The notes beneath the pieces were generated by a model that was given only the letters and a program-made list of their open reading frames with translations, was not told the DNA's origin and made no database searches. From positions 1 to 64,000 of the forward strand of contig NZ_ML133565.1 in assembly GCF_003985125.1 (NCBI RefSeq): DNA of 64,000 nucleotides. Direction: 5' to 3'. Below are positions 1 through 6,799 of the stretch, piece by piece (positions within the stretch are counted from its first letter, which is position 1; each line of letters begins with the position of its first letter). The position numbers and the translations under genes are program-made. Source of the DNA: Rhizobium phaseoli (lineage in GTDB: Bacteria > Pseudomonadota > Alphaproteobacteria > Rhizobiales > Rhizobiaceae).

Positions 1-1
1 T

Positions 2-94
2 CTTGCCAGCATCGCTGATACGTCGATTACCAGGCTGGAGCAGTTGCTTCCGTGGAATTGGACGCCGCCGACCGTCAACGCTCAAGCGGCCTGA
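2..94 (+). pseudogene. C-terminal end of an IS66-family transposase (TnpC), cut by the window edge
   Basis: The first bases are an open frame that ends with TGA at 92-94. They translate to a tail containing RLEQLLPWNW, which matches the usual end of IS66 TnpC proteins (compare DELLPWNL at the end of the second transposase at 2139). The start lies outside the window, so it cannot be said whether this copy is intact. It belongs to a different IS66 element from the one that follows, because the sequence and terminal repeat differ. The family assignment rests on about 30 residues. Confidence 0.6.
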
Positions 95-101
95 CCTGCG
101 G

Positions 102-119
102 CCTTCACCGGAGGCTTAC
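102..119 (+). repeat. Probable right terminal repeat of the upstream IS66 element
   Basis: The sequence ends in GGAGGCTTAC shortly after the TnpC stop codon. IS66 elements characteristically end in GCTTAC (their left ends begin GTAAGC). The next base starts sequence that reads as tnpA of another IS66 element, so this looks like the insertion junction. Confidence 0.5.
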
Positions 120-208
120 GCTGCAAGGGCGGCCGTGTCTTGAAGGTCGAGGCCAATATAGCGCCTGACGTCCTGAAAGCGCTGATCCGCTCGGTGGAAG
201 ACGCATGA
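120..208 (+). pseudogene. tnpA: IS66 tnpA (accessory protein) 3' fragment
   Basis: The frame ending at TGA 206-208 reads GGRVLKVEANIAPDVLKAL and closes with SVEDA. This resembles the C-terminus of IS66 TnpA proteins, where a GGR-V-V motif is followed by an amphipathic helix. The stop overlaps the tnpB start in an ATGA arrangement. Only about 29 codons remain, because the upstream part is replaced by the neighbouring IS66 copy. Confidence 0.6.
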
Positions 209-528
209 TTGCGCCAGGCGCAAATGTGCGCGTTTATCTCGCCTGCGGCGTGACGGACATGCGCAAGGGGATCGATGGGCTTCGCCAGAAGCCCACGTCC
301 GGTTCGGTGTTTGCGTTCCGAGGCCGTCGCGGTGATCGCATCAAGCTTTTGTTTTGGGATGGCCAGGGGTTTTGCCTCTACTACAAGGTCCTGGAGAAGG
401 GCCGCTTTCCCTGGCCGTCTGCGACCGATGGCACTGCCCGGCTAACATCGGCGCAGCTATCAATGCTGTGGGAGGGTATCGACTGGCGACGTCCGGCCTG
501 GACATCTGCACCGACACGGGTGGTGTAG
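205..528 (+). CDS. tnpB: IS66 family accessory protein TnpB, apparent internal deletion
   Basis: The protein has 107 residues and the family signature: DMRKGIDGL near the N-terminus, FRGRRGDRIKLLFWDGQGF in the middle and WPSATDGT then LSMLWEGIDW towards the end. Family members are usually about 115 to 120 residues. The segment between DMRKGIDGL and RQKPTSGSVFAFRG is shorter than normal by roughly 8 residues, which suggests an in-frame deletion. TnpB is needed for IS66 transposition but its biochemical role is not settled. The start overlaps the tnpA stop (ATGA). Confidence 0.85.
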   Translation: MIAPGANVRVYLACGVTDMRKGIDGLRQKPTSGSVFAFRGRRGDRIKLLFWDGQGFCLYYKVLEKGRFPWPSATDGTARLTSAQLSMLWEGIDWRRPAWTSAPTRVV

Positions 529-595
529 AACAGACGTCAATCTTTACAGATAGATAGGTGGCGATCTAACGCCAAATCAGATATAGATTTTGGGC

Positions 596-2139
596 ATGGA
601 AACGAGCCACTCGATCCTACCTGATGATGTCGATGCGTTGCGAGCCATTATCGCAGAGCAGGCAGATCAACTGGCTGAACAGGCTCGAAAGCTCCAATCC
701 CGTGACACCCTGATCGACAAATTGAAGGCGCAGCTTGCGGTTCTCAAACGAGCACGGTTCGGCTCGTCGTCCGAGAAGATGGACCGCGCCATTGAACAGC
801 TCGAACTGGCCTTGGAAGATATCGAGACGACCGAGGCAGAAGCCATGCCTCCGGCATCACCGTCGACTGCCGGTGCGGCAAAAGCCAAGCCGAGCCGCCA
901 GCCACTGCCCGATCATCTGCCGCGCCATGACGTGACGCACCAGGCAACGTGCTCATGCCCGGTCTGTGGCGGCTCCGACTTCATCCGTGCAGGCGAGACT
1001 GTCAGCGAGGTTCTCGACTACGTCCCGGCCTCGTTCCGTGTCGTGCGTCATATCCAGCCGCGGTTCACCTGCAAGGGCTGTGATACGCAGGTGCCGAGAT
1101 GCCGTCACTGCCCATCGAACGCGGCAAGCCGGGACCGGGTCTGGTCGCCCATGTGCTGATCGCCAAATACTGCGATCACCTGCCGCTCTATCGCCAATCT
1201 GAGATTTACGCGCGGGAAGGCGTCGATCTTTCGCGCTCGACCATGGCGGACTGGATCGGCAAGGCCAGCACCTTGCTGGAGCCGCTGCTGATCAAGCTTC
1301 GGGAGCATGTGTTCGCAGGCCATCGACTTCATGGCGACGACACGCCCGTTCCGGTGCTGGAGCCCGGCAAGGGCAAGACCAGAACCGGCCGGTTGTGGAC
1401 CTATGTTCGCGACGGCCGTCCCCATGGCGACACGACACCACCGGCCGTCTGCTACTTCTTCAGTCCGGATCGCAAGGGACTGCATCCCAGGCAGCATCTG
1501 GCCACCTTCTCCGGCGTGCTGCATGCCGACGGCTATGCGGGCTTCCGTGACCTCTATGAACCACACAAACCAGGCGGCCCGCCGGCCATTCTCGAAGCCG
1601 CCTGCTGGGCGCATGCAAGACGCAAGTTCTTCGACCTGACGACGTCAGGCAAAGCGCCAATTGCCGAGGAAGCGCTGCGGCGGATAGGTGAACTCTACGA
1701 TATAGAGAAGGCGGTCCGTGGGGAGTCACCAGACATGCGGAAAGCTGCGCGGCAGGAAAGAGCCAAGCCCAGGGTCGAAGCCCTGCAGTCCTGGCTGGAC
1801 GACAACCTCAAACGCCTGCCGCAAAAATCCGGCACAGCGGAAGCGATCCGATATGCGCTTTCCCGTTGGAAATCGCTTTGCCGTTTCCTTGATGATGGCA
1901 GTATCGAGATCGACAACAATGCTGCCGAACGGGCAATCCGGCCGATTGCGCTCGGACGCAAGAACTGGCTGTTCGCGGGATCGGACAAAGGCGGCGAACG
2001 CGCTGCCGCGATCCTATCGCTGATCGAGACAGCAAAGCTCAACGGCCTCGATCCGGAAGCTTACCTGCGGGATGTGCTCACCCGCATCGCCGATCACCCC
2101 ATCAACAGGGTCGATGAACTCCTGCCGTGGAACCTATAA
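596..2139 (+). pseudogene. tnpC: IS66 family transposase TnpC, broken by a frameshift near 1098
   Basis: Two frames together give one transposase. Codons 596 to about 1097 encode an N-terminal helix-rich region with a leucine-zipper-like heptad pattern (residues about 15-60), a GSSSEK motif and a zinc-finger-like CSCPVCGG...CKGC segment. From about 1099 the second frame gives the DDE catalytic region with [16 protein letters not shown], the helix with [11 protein letters not shown], and the end DELLPWNL. At the junction the usual VQAEMP reads as VP followed by a frame change, as expected from loss of about 4 bases. ATG at 596 is preferred over TTG at 590. The product is probably inactive. Confidence 0.85.
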
Positions 2140-2153
2140 ATTCCTTCGCATCT

Positions 2154-2172
2154 GGCTTGAAGGGACGCTTAC
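2154..2172 (+). repeat. Right terminal inverted repeat of the IS66 element
   Basis: GGCTTGAAGGGACGCTTAC lies 14 bases beyond the tnpC stop and ends in the GCTTAC expected for the right end of an IS66 element. The matching left repeat was lost. Confidence 0.65.
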
Positions 2173-2236
2173 CCTGTTGCAGCACGCGTGATGATGCAAA
2201 TATCATGATCTTGATCGCGATAGGTTACGGGTGCCC

Positions 2237-2569
2237 ATGAACCTTCAACTTTGCCTATGTTGCAAACTCCCGACCTTAGAACAACGAAACAGGTTCGACG
2301 TATGTGTCGTCTGTTTTTGGGAGGACGATAGCCAAGACGATCCCCATGCCGATGAAGTTTGGCATGGACCGAACGGGGATTATTCGCTGGCTCGCGCACG
2401 CCAAAATTTCGCAAACCACTACCATATGTACGATGCCGGGAAGGGCATTCCCGAAGTCGAGTTTCCGAGTGCCGCGAGGAAGCGTTTGTTGGAATATGTT
2501 CAATCAAACTCCACACAGATTAAAGGTGCGAAACTGGCGGCATTGATCGAGGATTGGTACGAGCGGTGA
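2237..2569 (+). CDS. CPCC-family cysteine-rich protein
   Basis: About 110 residues. Near the N-terminus CLCCKLPTL is followed 17 residues later by DVCVVCFWEDD, the two cysteine pairs of the CPCC family (DUF/Pfam CPCC), then HGPNGDYSLARARQNF, which is also typical. The cysteines probably bind zinc. The family's function is not known to me, although members often sit in accessory or toxin-associated loci. ATG at 2237 is preferred to GTG at 2231; neither has a strong ribosome binding site. Its 3' end overlaps the convergent GIY-YIG gene by 50 bases. Confidence 0.75.
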   Translation: MNLQLCLCCKLPTLEQRNRFDVCVVCFWEDDSQDDPHADEVWHGPNGDYSLARARQNFANHYHMYDAGKGIPEVEFPSAARKRLLEYVQSNSTQIKGAKLAALIEDWYER

Positions 2570-3413
2570 ATTGGAGCGCCGGTTTTGCGCCTTCAGCTCG
2601 AAAAAGAAGGCTCACCGGACGCTTACGTTCTGTCCGGCATGCAGCTTCTACAAACGGAAGCGCGTATTTGACATCGGGAGCGCTCGAAATGCGGATTTCG
2701 TCCTTCAATCGCCCCCATCCGTGCGTCTCGGGTATCTTTCGCACTTTCTCTTCAACGTCCACCAAGCTGGTCTCCGGCAGGCGCATCAGGATTGCCCTTC
2801 GCTGGACCTTAATCTCCAGAAAGTTCGTCCCGCCCGAAACCTTGTAGGCGATGCGTTGCCGAGACGTGACGACCTCGCCCGAACGCAAGCGGCCATCAAT
2901 CGCCAGTATGTGGTCACGGAGCTCACGCAGAAGCGGCTGCCTGACTGCGTCGGCGTAGGCAATGTGATCCTCGAAAGAGGCCGTGCCTTCCGGCGTTCCT
3001 TGCCTTCTCCTCTGTGGTCCTACGGAAGGTTTACGCGGGACAAGATCGATGTCGCCTGTGGTCACAGTATCAGCCATCGGAGCGCTGGGTTCCTGTACAG
3101 CTGGTTTCTCCGGACGAAGTCCGACTGAGGCGGCAACTTCATTGAGGATATCAATCGCGAAACTGAGACTGACCTGAAAGAATTCACGGTCCGAACCGGA
3201 CCGATGCTCCGCCAACCTCTGATGGATCAACCGTTCCGCCCGATGACAATCCGTCACCCGTCTGGACAACAGCACTTCGAAGTTTTGAGGCACTCCCGTC
3301 GCTGACGAGATCTCGGCGGCCCTTTCTTCGGGCGTCCGAGTCGTCATTCCGATCTTATACTGGTTTGCGCGATAGGCTGGATTGAATAGGATGTATATGT
3401 GCCCTTCAGTCAA
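2520..3413 (-). CDS. GIY-YIG (T5orf172/MUG113-like) nuclease domain protein with C-terminal DUF5655-like domain
   Basis: The N-terminus reads GHIYILFNPAYRANQYKIGM, then TTRTPEERAAEIS and HRAERLIHQRL, the pattern of the T5orf172/MUG113 branch of GIY-YIG nucleases. After a proline-rich linker (about residues 105-155) a second domain reads FLEIKVQRRAILMRLP...GWGRLKDEIRI, resembling DUF5655, which often accompanies nuclease or endonuclease-like domains. TTG at 3413 is chosen because GGGAGGA sits just upstream of it and the GIY domain then begins at once. A longer frame to 3623 is open but would overlap the upstream gene by about 100 bases. Probably a DNA-acting protein; substrate unknown. Confidence 0.7.
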   Translation of the reverse strand: MTEGHIYILFNPAYRANQYKIGMTTRTPEERAAEISSATGVPQNFEVLLSRRVTDCHRAERLIHQRLAEHRSGSDREFFQVSLSFAIDILNEVAASVGLRPEKPAVQEPSAPMADTVTTGDIDLVPRKPSVGPQRRRQGTPEGTASFEDHIAYADAVRQPLLRELRDHILAIDGRLRSGEVVTSRQRIAYKVSGGTNFLEIKVQRRAILMRLPETSLVDVEEKVRKIPETHGWGRLKDEIRISSAPDVKYALPFVEAACRTERKRPVSLLFRAEGAKPALQFTARTNPRSMPPVSHL

Positions 3414-3516
3414 GACTTCCTCCCATTTCAGGAATTTACAACGGCTAGCGGGTTCCTCGGTCCTAGGTTCCAACGCACCTCTGGGTGTCGGTCCGTCAAT
3501 TTCGCCAGTGGCTAGG

Positions 3517-4380
3517 CTAGCTCGAAGGTGAACCCATTGCTGCCGTAGCAATCTTGTGATCGACCCATGCAGCAAGGCCGTTCCAGAGTTCTCGGTCGAG
3601 GCCGACTTGGCAAGCGATCGCAATGATCTGCTGGTATGAGACGGGCGTGATCGCAGATTGGCCCGCGAGACTGGGATCCATCAGACCCCGCTTCGCCTTC
3701 CGCGCCGTCGGGAAACTGGGGTGATCGGCAAAGACTGCGAGAGCAGTTCCTTGAAGATGGCGGTGCTTGCCGAGCGCTGCCGCCAGCACGGCGTTGCGCA
3801 TCCACTGATAGGCATCTCCCTTAAAAGGGCAGGGCGTATGGTCAACACCCGTATCGAGAGCGAAGACCGTTGGGATATATTCCCAGTAACGAATGCCCTT
3901 GCCTGTAAGAGCACACTGTGAGCGCACGCCGTTGCCCGGGTTGATCTGATCGACGTAGCTTCCGTTGCATTGGCGCTCGCCAAAGCCTGACACCGCGGTT
4001 TGGCTACATTGTCCTCCGGGTTCGGTGAACTTGCACTCGATGACGAGTGCTGCCGCGGAGCCGATAGCAAGTGCATCGACTTGCGTCGGCCTCGGTTCCC
4101 CCAGAAGCCGATCAGTATCGGTCCACTCGAGTGTTATCGCCCATGGACCACCCGGCGCCACTCCCACACGCTCGGCGATGGCGTCGAAAATGCGGTCGCG
4201 ATCTGTGCTCGTTTTGAGTGTGCCGAACACATCGATTGCAATGGCTTGCGACGAATGCACCTTATAGGCCTGAATTCGGTTGGTTCGGTCACGATGCCAG
4301 GGAAACGTCTCCCAGTCCTCGATCGCTCCGTGACTGGCCGGAAATAGATTTTCGCGGACTGCCTGGAAATCGGAGATCAT
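3517..4380 (-). CDS. PD-(D/E)XK nuclease-like hypothetical protein
   Basis: 287 residues. TQVDALAIGSAAALVIECKF contains an aspartate, a hydrophobic strand and the ExK signature (E-C-K), the core of the PD-(D/E)XK nuclease fold. Four cysteines around that region (GGQCSQ, RQCNGS, RSQCAL, HTPCPF) might bind a metal. The first 80 residues include IAIDVFGTLK. I do not recognise a named family. It lies between two other predicted nuclease-like genes on the same strand, which supports a nucleic-acid role without proving one. The start is not supported by a clear ribosome binding site. Confidence 0.6.
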   Translation of the reverse strand: MISDFQAVRENLFPASHGAIEDWETFPWHRDRTNRIQAYKVHSSQAIAIDVFGTLKTSTDRDRIFDAIAERVGVAPGGPWAITLEWTDTDRLLGEPRPTQVDALAIGSAAALVIECKFTEPGGQCSQTAVSGFGERQCNGSYVDQINPGNGVRSQCALTGKGIRYWEYIPTVFALDTGVDHTPCPFKGDAYQWMRNAVLAAALGKHRHLQGTALAVFADHPSFPTARKAKRGLMDPSLAGQSAITPVSYQQIIAIACQVGLDRELWNGLAAWVDHKIATAAMGSPSS

Positions 4381-4470
4381 CTTGGGTGCGCCTCAATTCC
4401 ATCAAGCCAAGAAGATGGTTTCCTCCAATCGAAGAGGCTCAACCTTGCAGGCATTGGTGATGGGGTCGCG

Positions 4471-5196
4471 TTAGGTGACACTCGGCTTGTCCACCAGCTT
4501 CTCGACCAATCGCCTGAGTTCCGACGGGGTCGTTTGGCCAGCCACCACCTCGTGGTAGCCAATTCCGGCGCGTCGCAACGCCTCTTTCTTTACGGCGTCG
4601 CGCGCGGCCGCTGCGCCTTGATGATGCGCTCCGCCTTGGTATTCGATGACATGCCGCGGTCGGCAGTTGCTGTCCACGAGCAGTAAGTCGACACGCTTGG
4701 AATTGATGCAACTGTAGGCGTCTGGGTCGGCACTTCGCAGGATCTCGCCCAGTGAAACCTGAGCCATCACCTGCCAGGACGAATTGCAGCCGATCACCAC
4801 ACTGTCGAGTTCCCGAAACACCCGGGCTTCGCTCTTGTTCAGTAATGGTTGGATGGTGAACTTCGAGCGCATCACGATACGCAGTTGATCCGTGGCATCG
4901 ATTGGCCGCAATGGCTGAGCAGCTGGGGTCTGAAGCCAGGGGCCTTGTATGACGCGCTCGTTCCAGCGCCTTTCCTCCGATTGCGACCTGTTTCTCTCTC
5001 GCCACGCCAGTCTGCTCGTCGCGGTTAGGTACTGCTCAACGGCCATGCCGATGATAATACCCACGAACAGCGCGGCGATTAGCAGTTCGGGCTTTTCAAA
5101 GTCTGCAATGGTTATGCCGCCCGAAGCGCCGGCTGCGGCAGCTCCGATGATCAGCCAAGGTGCTGCGAACAGCACCGACCTCTGGCGATATTGCAT
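4471..5196 (-). CDS. Membrane-anchored DUF2726 domain protein
   Basis: The N-terminal part has two hydrophobic segments (about residues 9-27 and 36-52), then a charged linker. The C-terminal half contains NKSEARVFREL, VMAQVSLGEIL, KRVDLLLVD, HVIEYQGGAHHQ and RDAVKKEALRRAGI, the order of motifs in DUF2726. This family has a restriction-endonuclease-like fold (D...E-x-Q instead of ExK). ATG at 5196 has GGAG just upstream and is preferred to TTG at 5220. It is the first gene of a run of three minus-strand genes with nuclease-like folds. Confidence 0.7.
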   Translation of the reverse strand: MQYRQRSVLFAAPWLIIGAAAAGASGGITIADFEKPELLIAALFVGIIIGMAVEQYLTATSRLAWRERNRSQSEERRWNERVIQGPWLQTPAAQPLRPIDATDQLRIVMRSKFTIQPLLNKSEARVFRELDSVVIGCNSSWQVMAQVSLGEILRSADPDAYSCINSKRVDLLLVDSNCRPRHVIEYQGGAHHQGAAAARDAVKKEALRRAGIGYHEVVAGQTTPSELRRLVEKLVDKPSVT

Positions 5197-5410
5197 GCCC
5201 CTCTCCGGATTTCCCGCCAAGATAGTATGACGCTTTTACGGGGCGCGGAAAGTTATCCAAAAGAATGAGGTTTCACACGCCGCAAACCTCCACCCGATGA
5301 TCGGTTTCCTGTTTCCGAGGGATGGTTCTAGCGACTAGCGGGCATCCGCTTTAGCCAGGATTCCTTCATCGCTGGCACAGCGAAAGCTTTAGGCTGCAGG
5401 GACAATTTAA

Positions 5411-6133
5411 TCATTTGAGCCAGAGCATGATGGCGGCGATTTTGATGAATCCCATGAAGTTGGCGGCGACTTTGTCGTAGCGCGTTGCGATTCGCCGCCA
5501 CTGCTTGAGCTTTGCAAAGAAGCTCTCGATCCCCCAGCGGGCCTTGTAGGCGATGCGGTCGTAGGCATGCTGATACTTTCGCTGACGGCGTGGTGGAATG
5601 ACCGGTTCGCCACCTTGTTCGAGAATAATGTCATGCAGGCTGTCGGCGTCATAGGCGCGGTCGGCGAGCACCTGCTTGGCCGGCAGCCCCCGGACGAGAT
5701 CGCACCGGCAAGCCGAGCGCATCGACTACTGCATGGATCTTGCTGCCAAATCCCCCGCCGGAACGGCCGAGAGCCTGGGCTTGCGGTCCCCCCTTTTTCG
5801 GCGTCCGCCTGCCGCTTGCGCTTGTGCCCGGATCACCGTGGCGTCGATGGACAACCGCTCCATATCCGGATCGATCGCGACGGCTTCGAAAATCTTGTCG
5901 AAGATGCCCTGTTCGATCCAGCGATAGTAGCGCCGTTTGATCGTCTGATAGGGGCCGAAGCGGTCTTCCGGCAGATCACGCCAGCGCGCGCCCGACCGGG
6001 CGAGCCACAACACCGCATCGAAGAACCGGCGTCCGTCACTACGCGGACCGCGCCGGCCTTTGCGACCGCCGGGCACTAACGGCTTCAGCCGCTCCCATTG
6101 ATCGTCTCGAAGAACCTCACCATCCATCGCCAA
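5411..6133 (-). pseudogene. IS427-type (IS5 family) transposase, two frames plus an internal deletion
   Basis: The first frame (6133 down to 5726) begins MAMDGEVLRDDQWERLKPLVP and carries the first catalytic aspartate in LSIDATVIRA. The frame after the slippery run gives GGGFGSKIHAVVDALGLPVR. The rest (up to 5722) reads LPAKQVLADRAYDADSLHD with the second aspartate and RWGIESFFAKLKQWRR with the glutamate. In related elements about 15 residues separate GLPVR from LPAKQVL; here they are nearly joined and out of frame, so a deletion of a length not divisible by three has disabled the gene. A programmed frameshift alone cannot rescue it. Confidence 0.8.
5788..5798 (-). promoter_or_regulatory. Slippery run for programmed frameshifting in the IS427-type transposase
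   Basis: On the minus strand the sequence is AAAAAGGGGGG. IS427-group elements make their full transposase by frameshifting between two overlapping frames at such A/G runs. The protein similarity switches frame exactly here, from KKGGPQAQ in one frame to KRGDRKPR in the other. Confidence 0.6.
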
Positions 6134-6173
6134 CCTCCAAAAGTCAGCGTTGAATCTGATTTGCTCCCAAAAC

Positions 6174-6799
6174 GGAATCCCAAATCATTAATTTGTCACT
6201 ACAGCCTAGAGTCAGTGCCAAGCCTGTTGCCATGGTGTTCACGCTCTGGGCTAAAAAGATCGCATAATGGATCGAAGGGAACTGGCTCGGCGAGCAGAAA
6301 AGCACTTCGATTAAAATCGTCCAGAACGCTCGACAGGCGGATGCCACCTACCGTAAGACGTCATGAAGACTTATCCACCAGGCGGGGCTTCGTTTCTCTG
6401 AGGGCCAGAGCCCGGCTTTCGCGCCTTAAGCGCTTAATGGCTGACCCTCATGTGTCGGCATAGTTAAGTGAGCTGTATTGCACGGTTTCGAAAATATACT
6501 ATATTACATCTGCACATATATCGTTAACGCAATTGATAATGTGCGTAATTTATAATGGTATACTCCATTGGTTCCCGTGTTATTGCTGAATCCGCCAAAT
6601 TTTTATTTTAGCTTAATATTACTATACGCGATGAGTTCCGAAGCTCGGCGCTCACGAAGTAAAACGGCCGGAGATGCGACAAAATTGCACATGGCGTTTC
6701 TTGCGAGACCCCAATACCAAAAGCGAGTGCGGGGGCGCATAAGCAACACGCTATAGGAGAGATCGCTCTCCTTGGCTCGGCTAAGGAAATGACCTCCGC
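6174..6799. other. Gene-free stretch upstream of the type I secretion operon, with an AT-rich segment
   Basis: No convincing coding region was found. From about 6470 to 6640 the sequence is markedly AT-rich and contains several TATA-like hexamers (for example TATAAT at 6551-6556), so it probably holds the promoter of the secretion operon. I cannot choose a specific promoter. The segment 6180-6440 may be decayed coding sequence. Confidence 0.4.

Larger units (their letters stand above)
120..2172 (+). mobile_element. Damaged IS66-family element, left end replaced by another IS66 copy
   Basis: The element retains the 3' end of tnpA, a tnpB with an apparent internal deletion, and a frameshifted tnpC. 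It ends in a terminal repeat with ACGCTTAC at 2172. The gene order tnpA-tnpB-tnpC and the ATGA overlap between tnpA and tnpB are typical of the family. The left terminal repeat and most of tnpA are missing, apparently through insertion of a second IS66 element whose right end is at 119. It is probably not able to move by itself. Confidence 0.75.
5399..6173 (-). mobile_element. IS5-family element, IS427 group (degraded; ends approximate)
   Basis: The unit contains a two-frame IS5-type transposase. The outer sequences, GGGACAATTTAATCATTTG at the 5399 end and, on the minus strand, GGGAGCAAATCAGATTC at the 6173 end, are only partly similar as inverted repeats. The exact ends and target duplication are therefore uncertain. 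The spacing from ORF to ends is as expected for this group. Confidence 0.6.

Noticed and set aside
2520..3623. Full-length 367-codon start for the GIY-YIG gene
   Set aside because: It would overlap the upstream gene by about 100 bases with low-complexity residues, while TTG 3413 has a strong ribosome binding site directly before the GIY-YIG domain.
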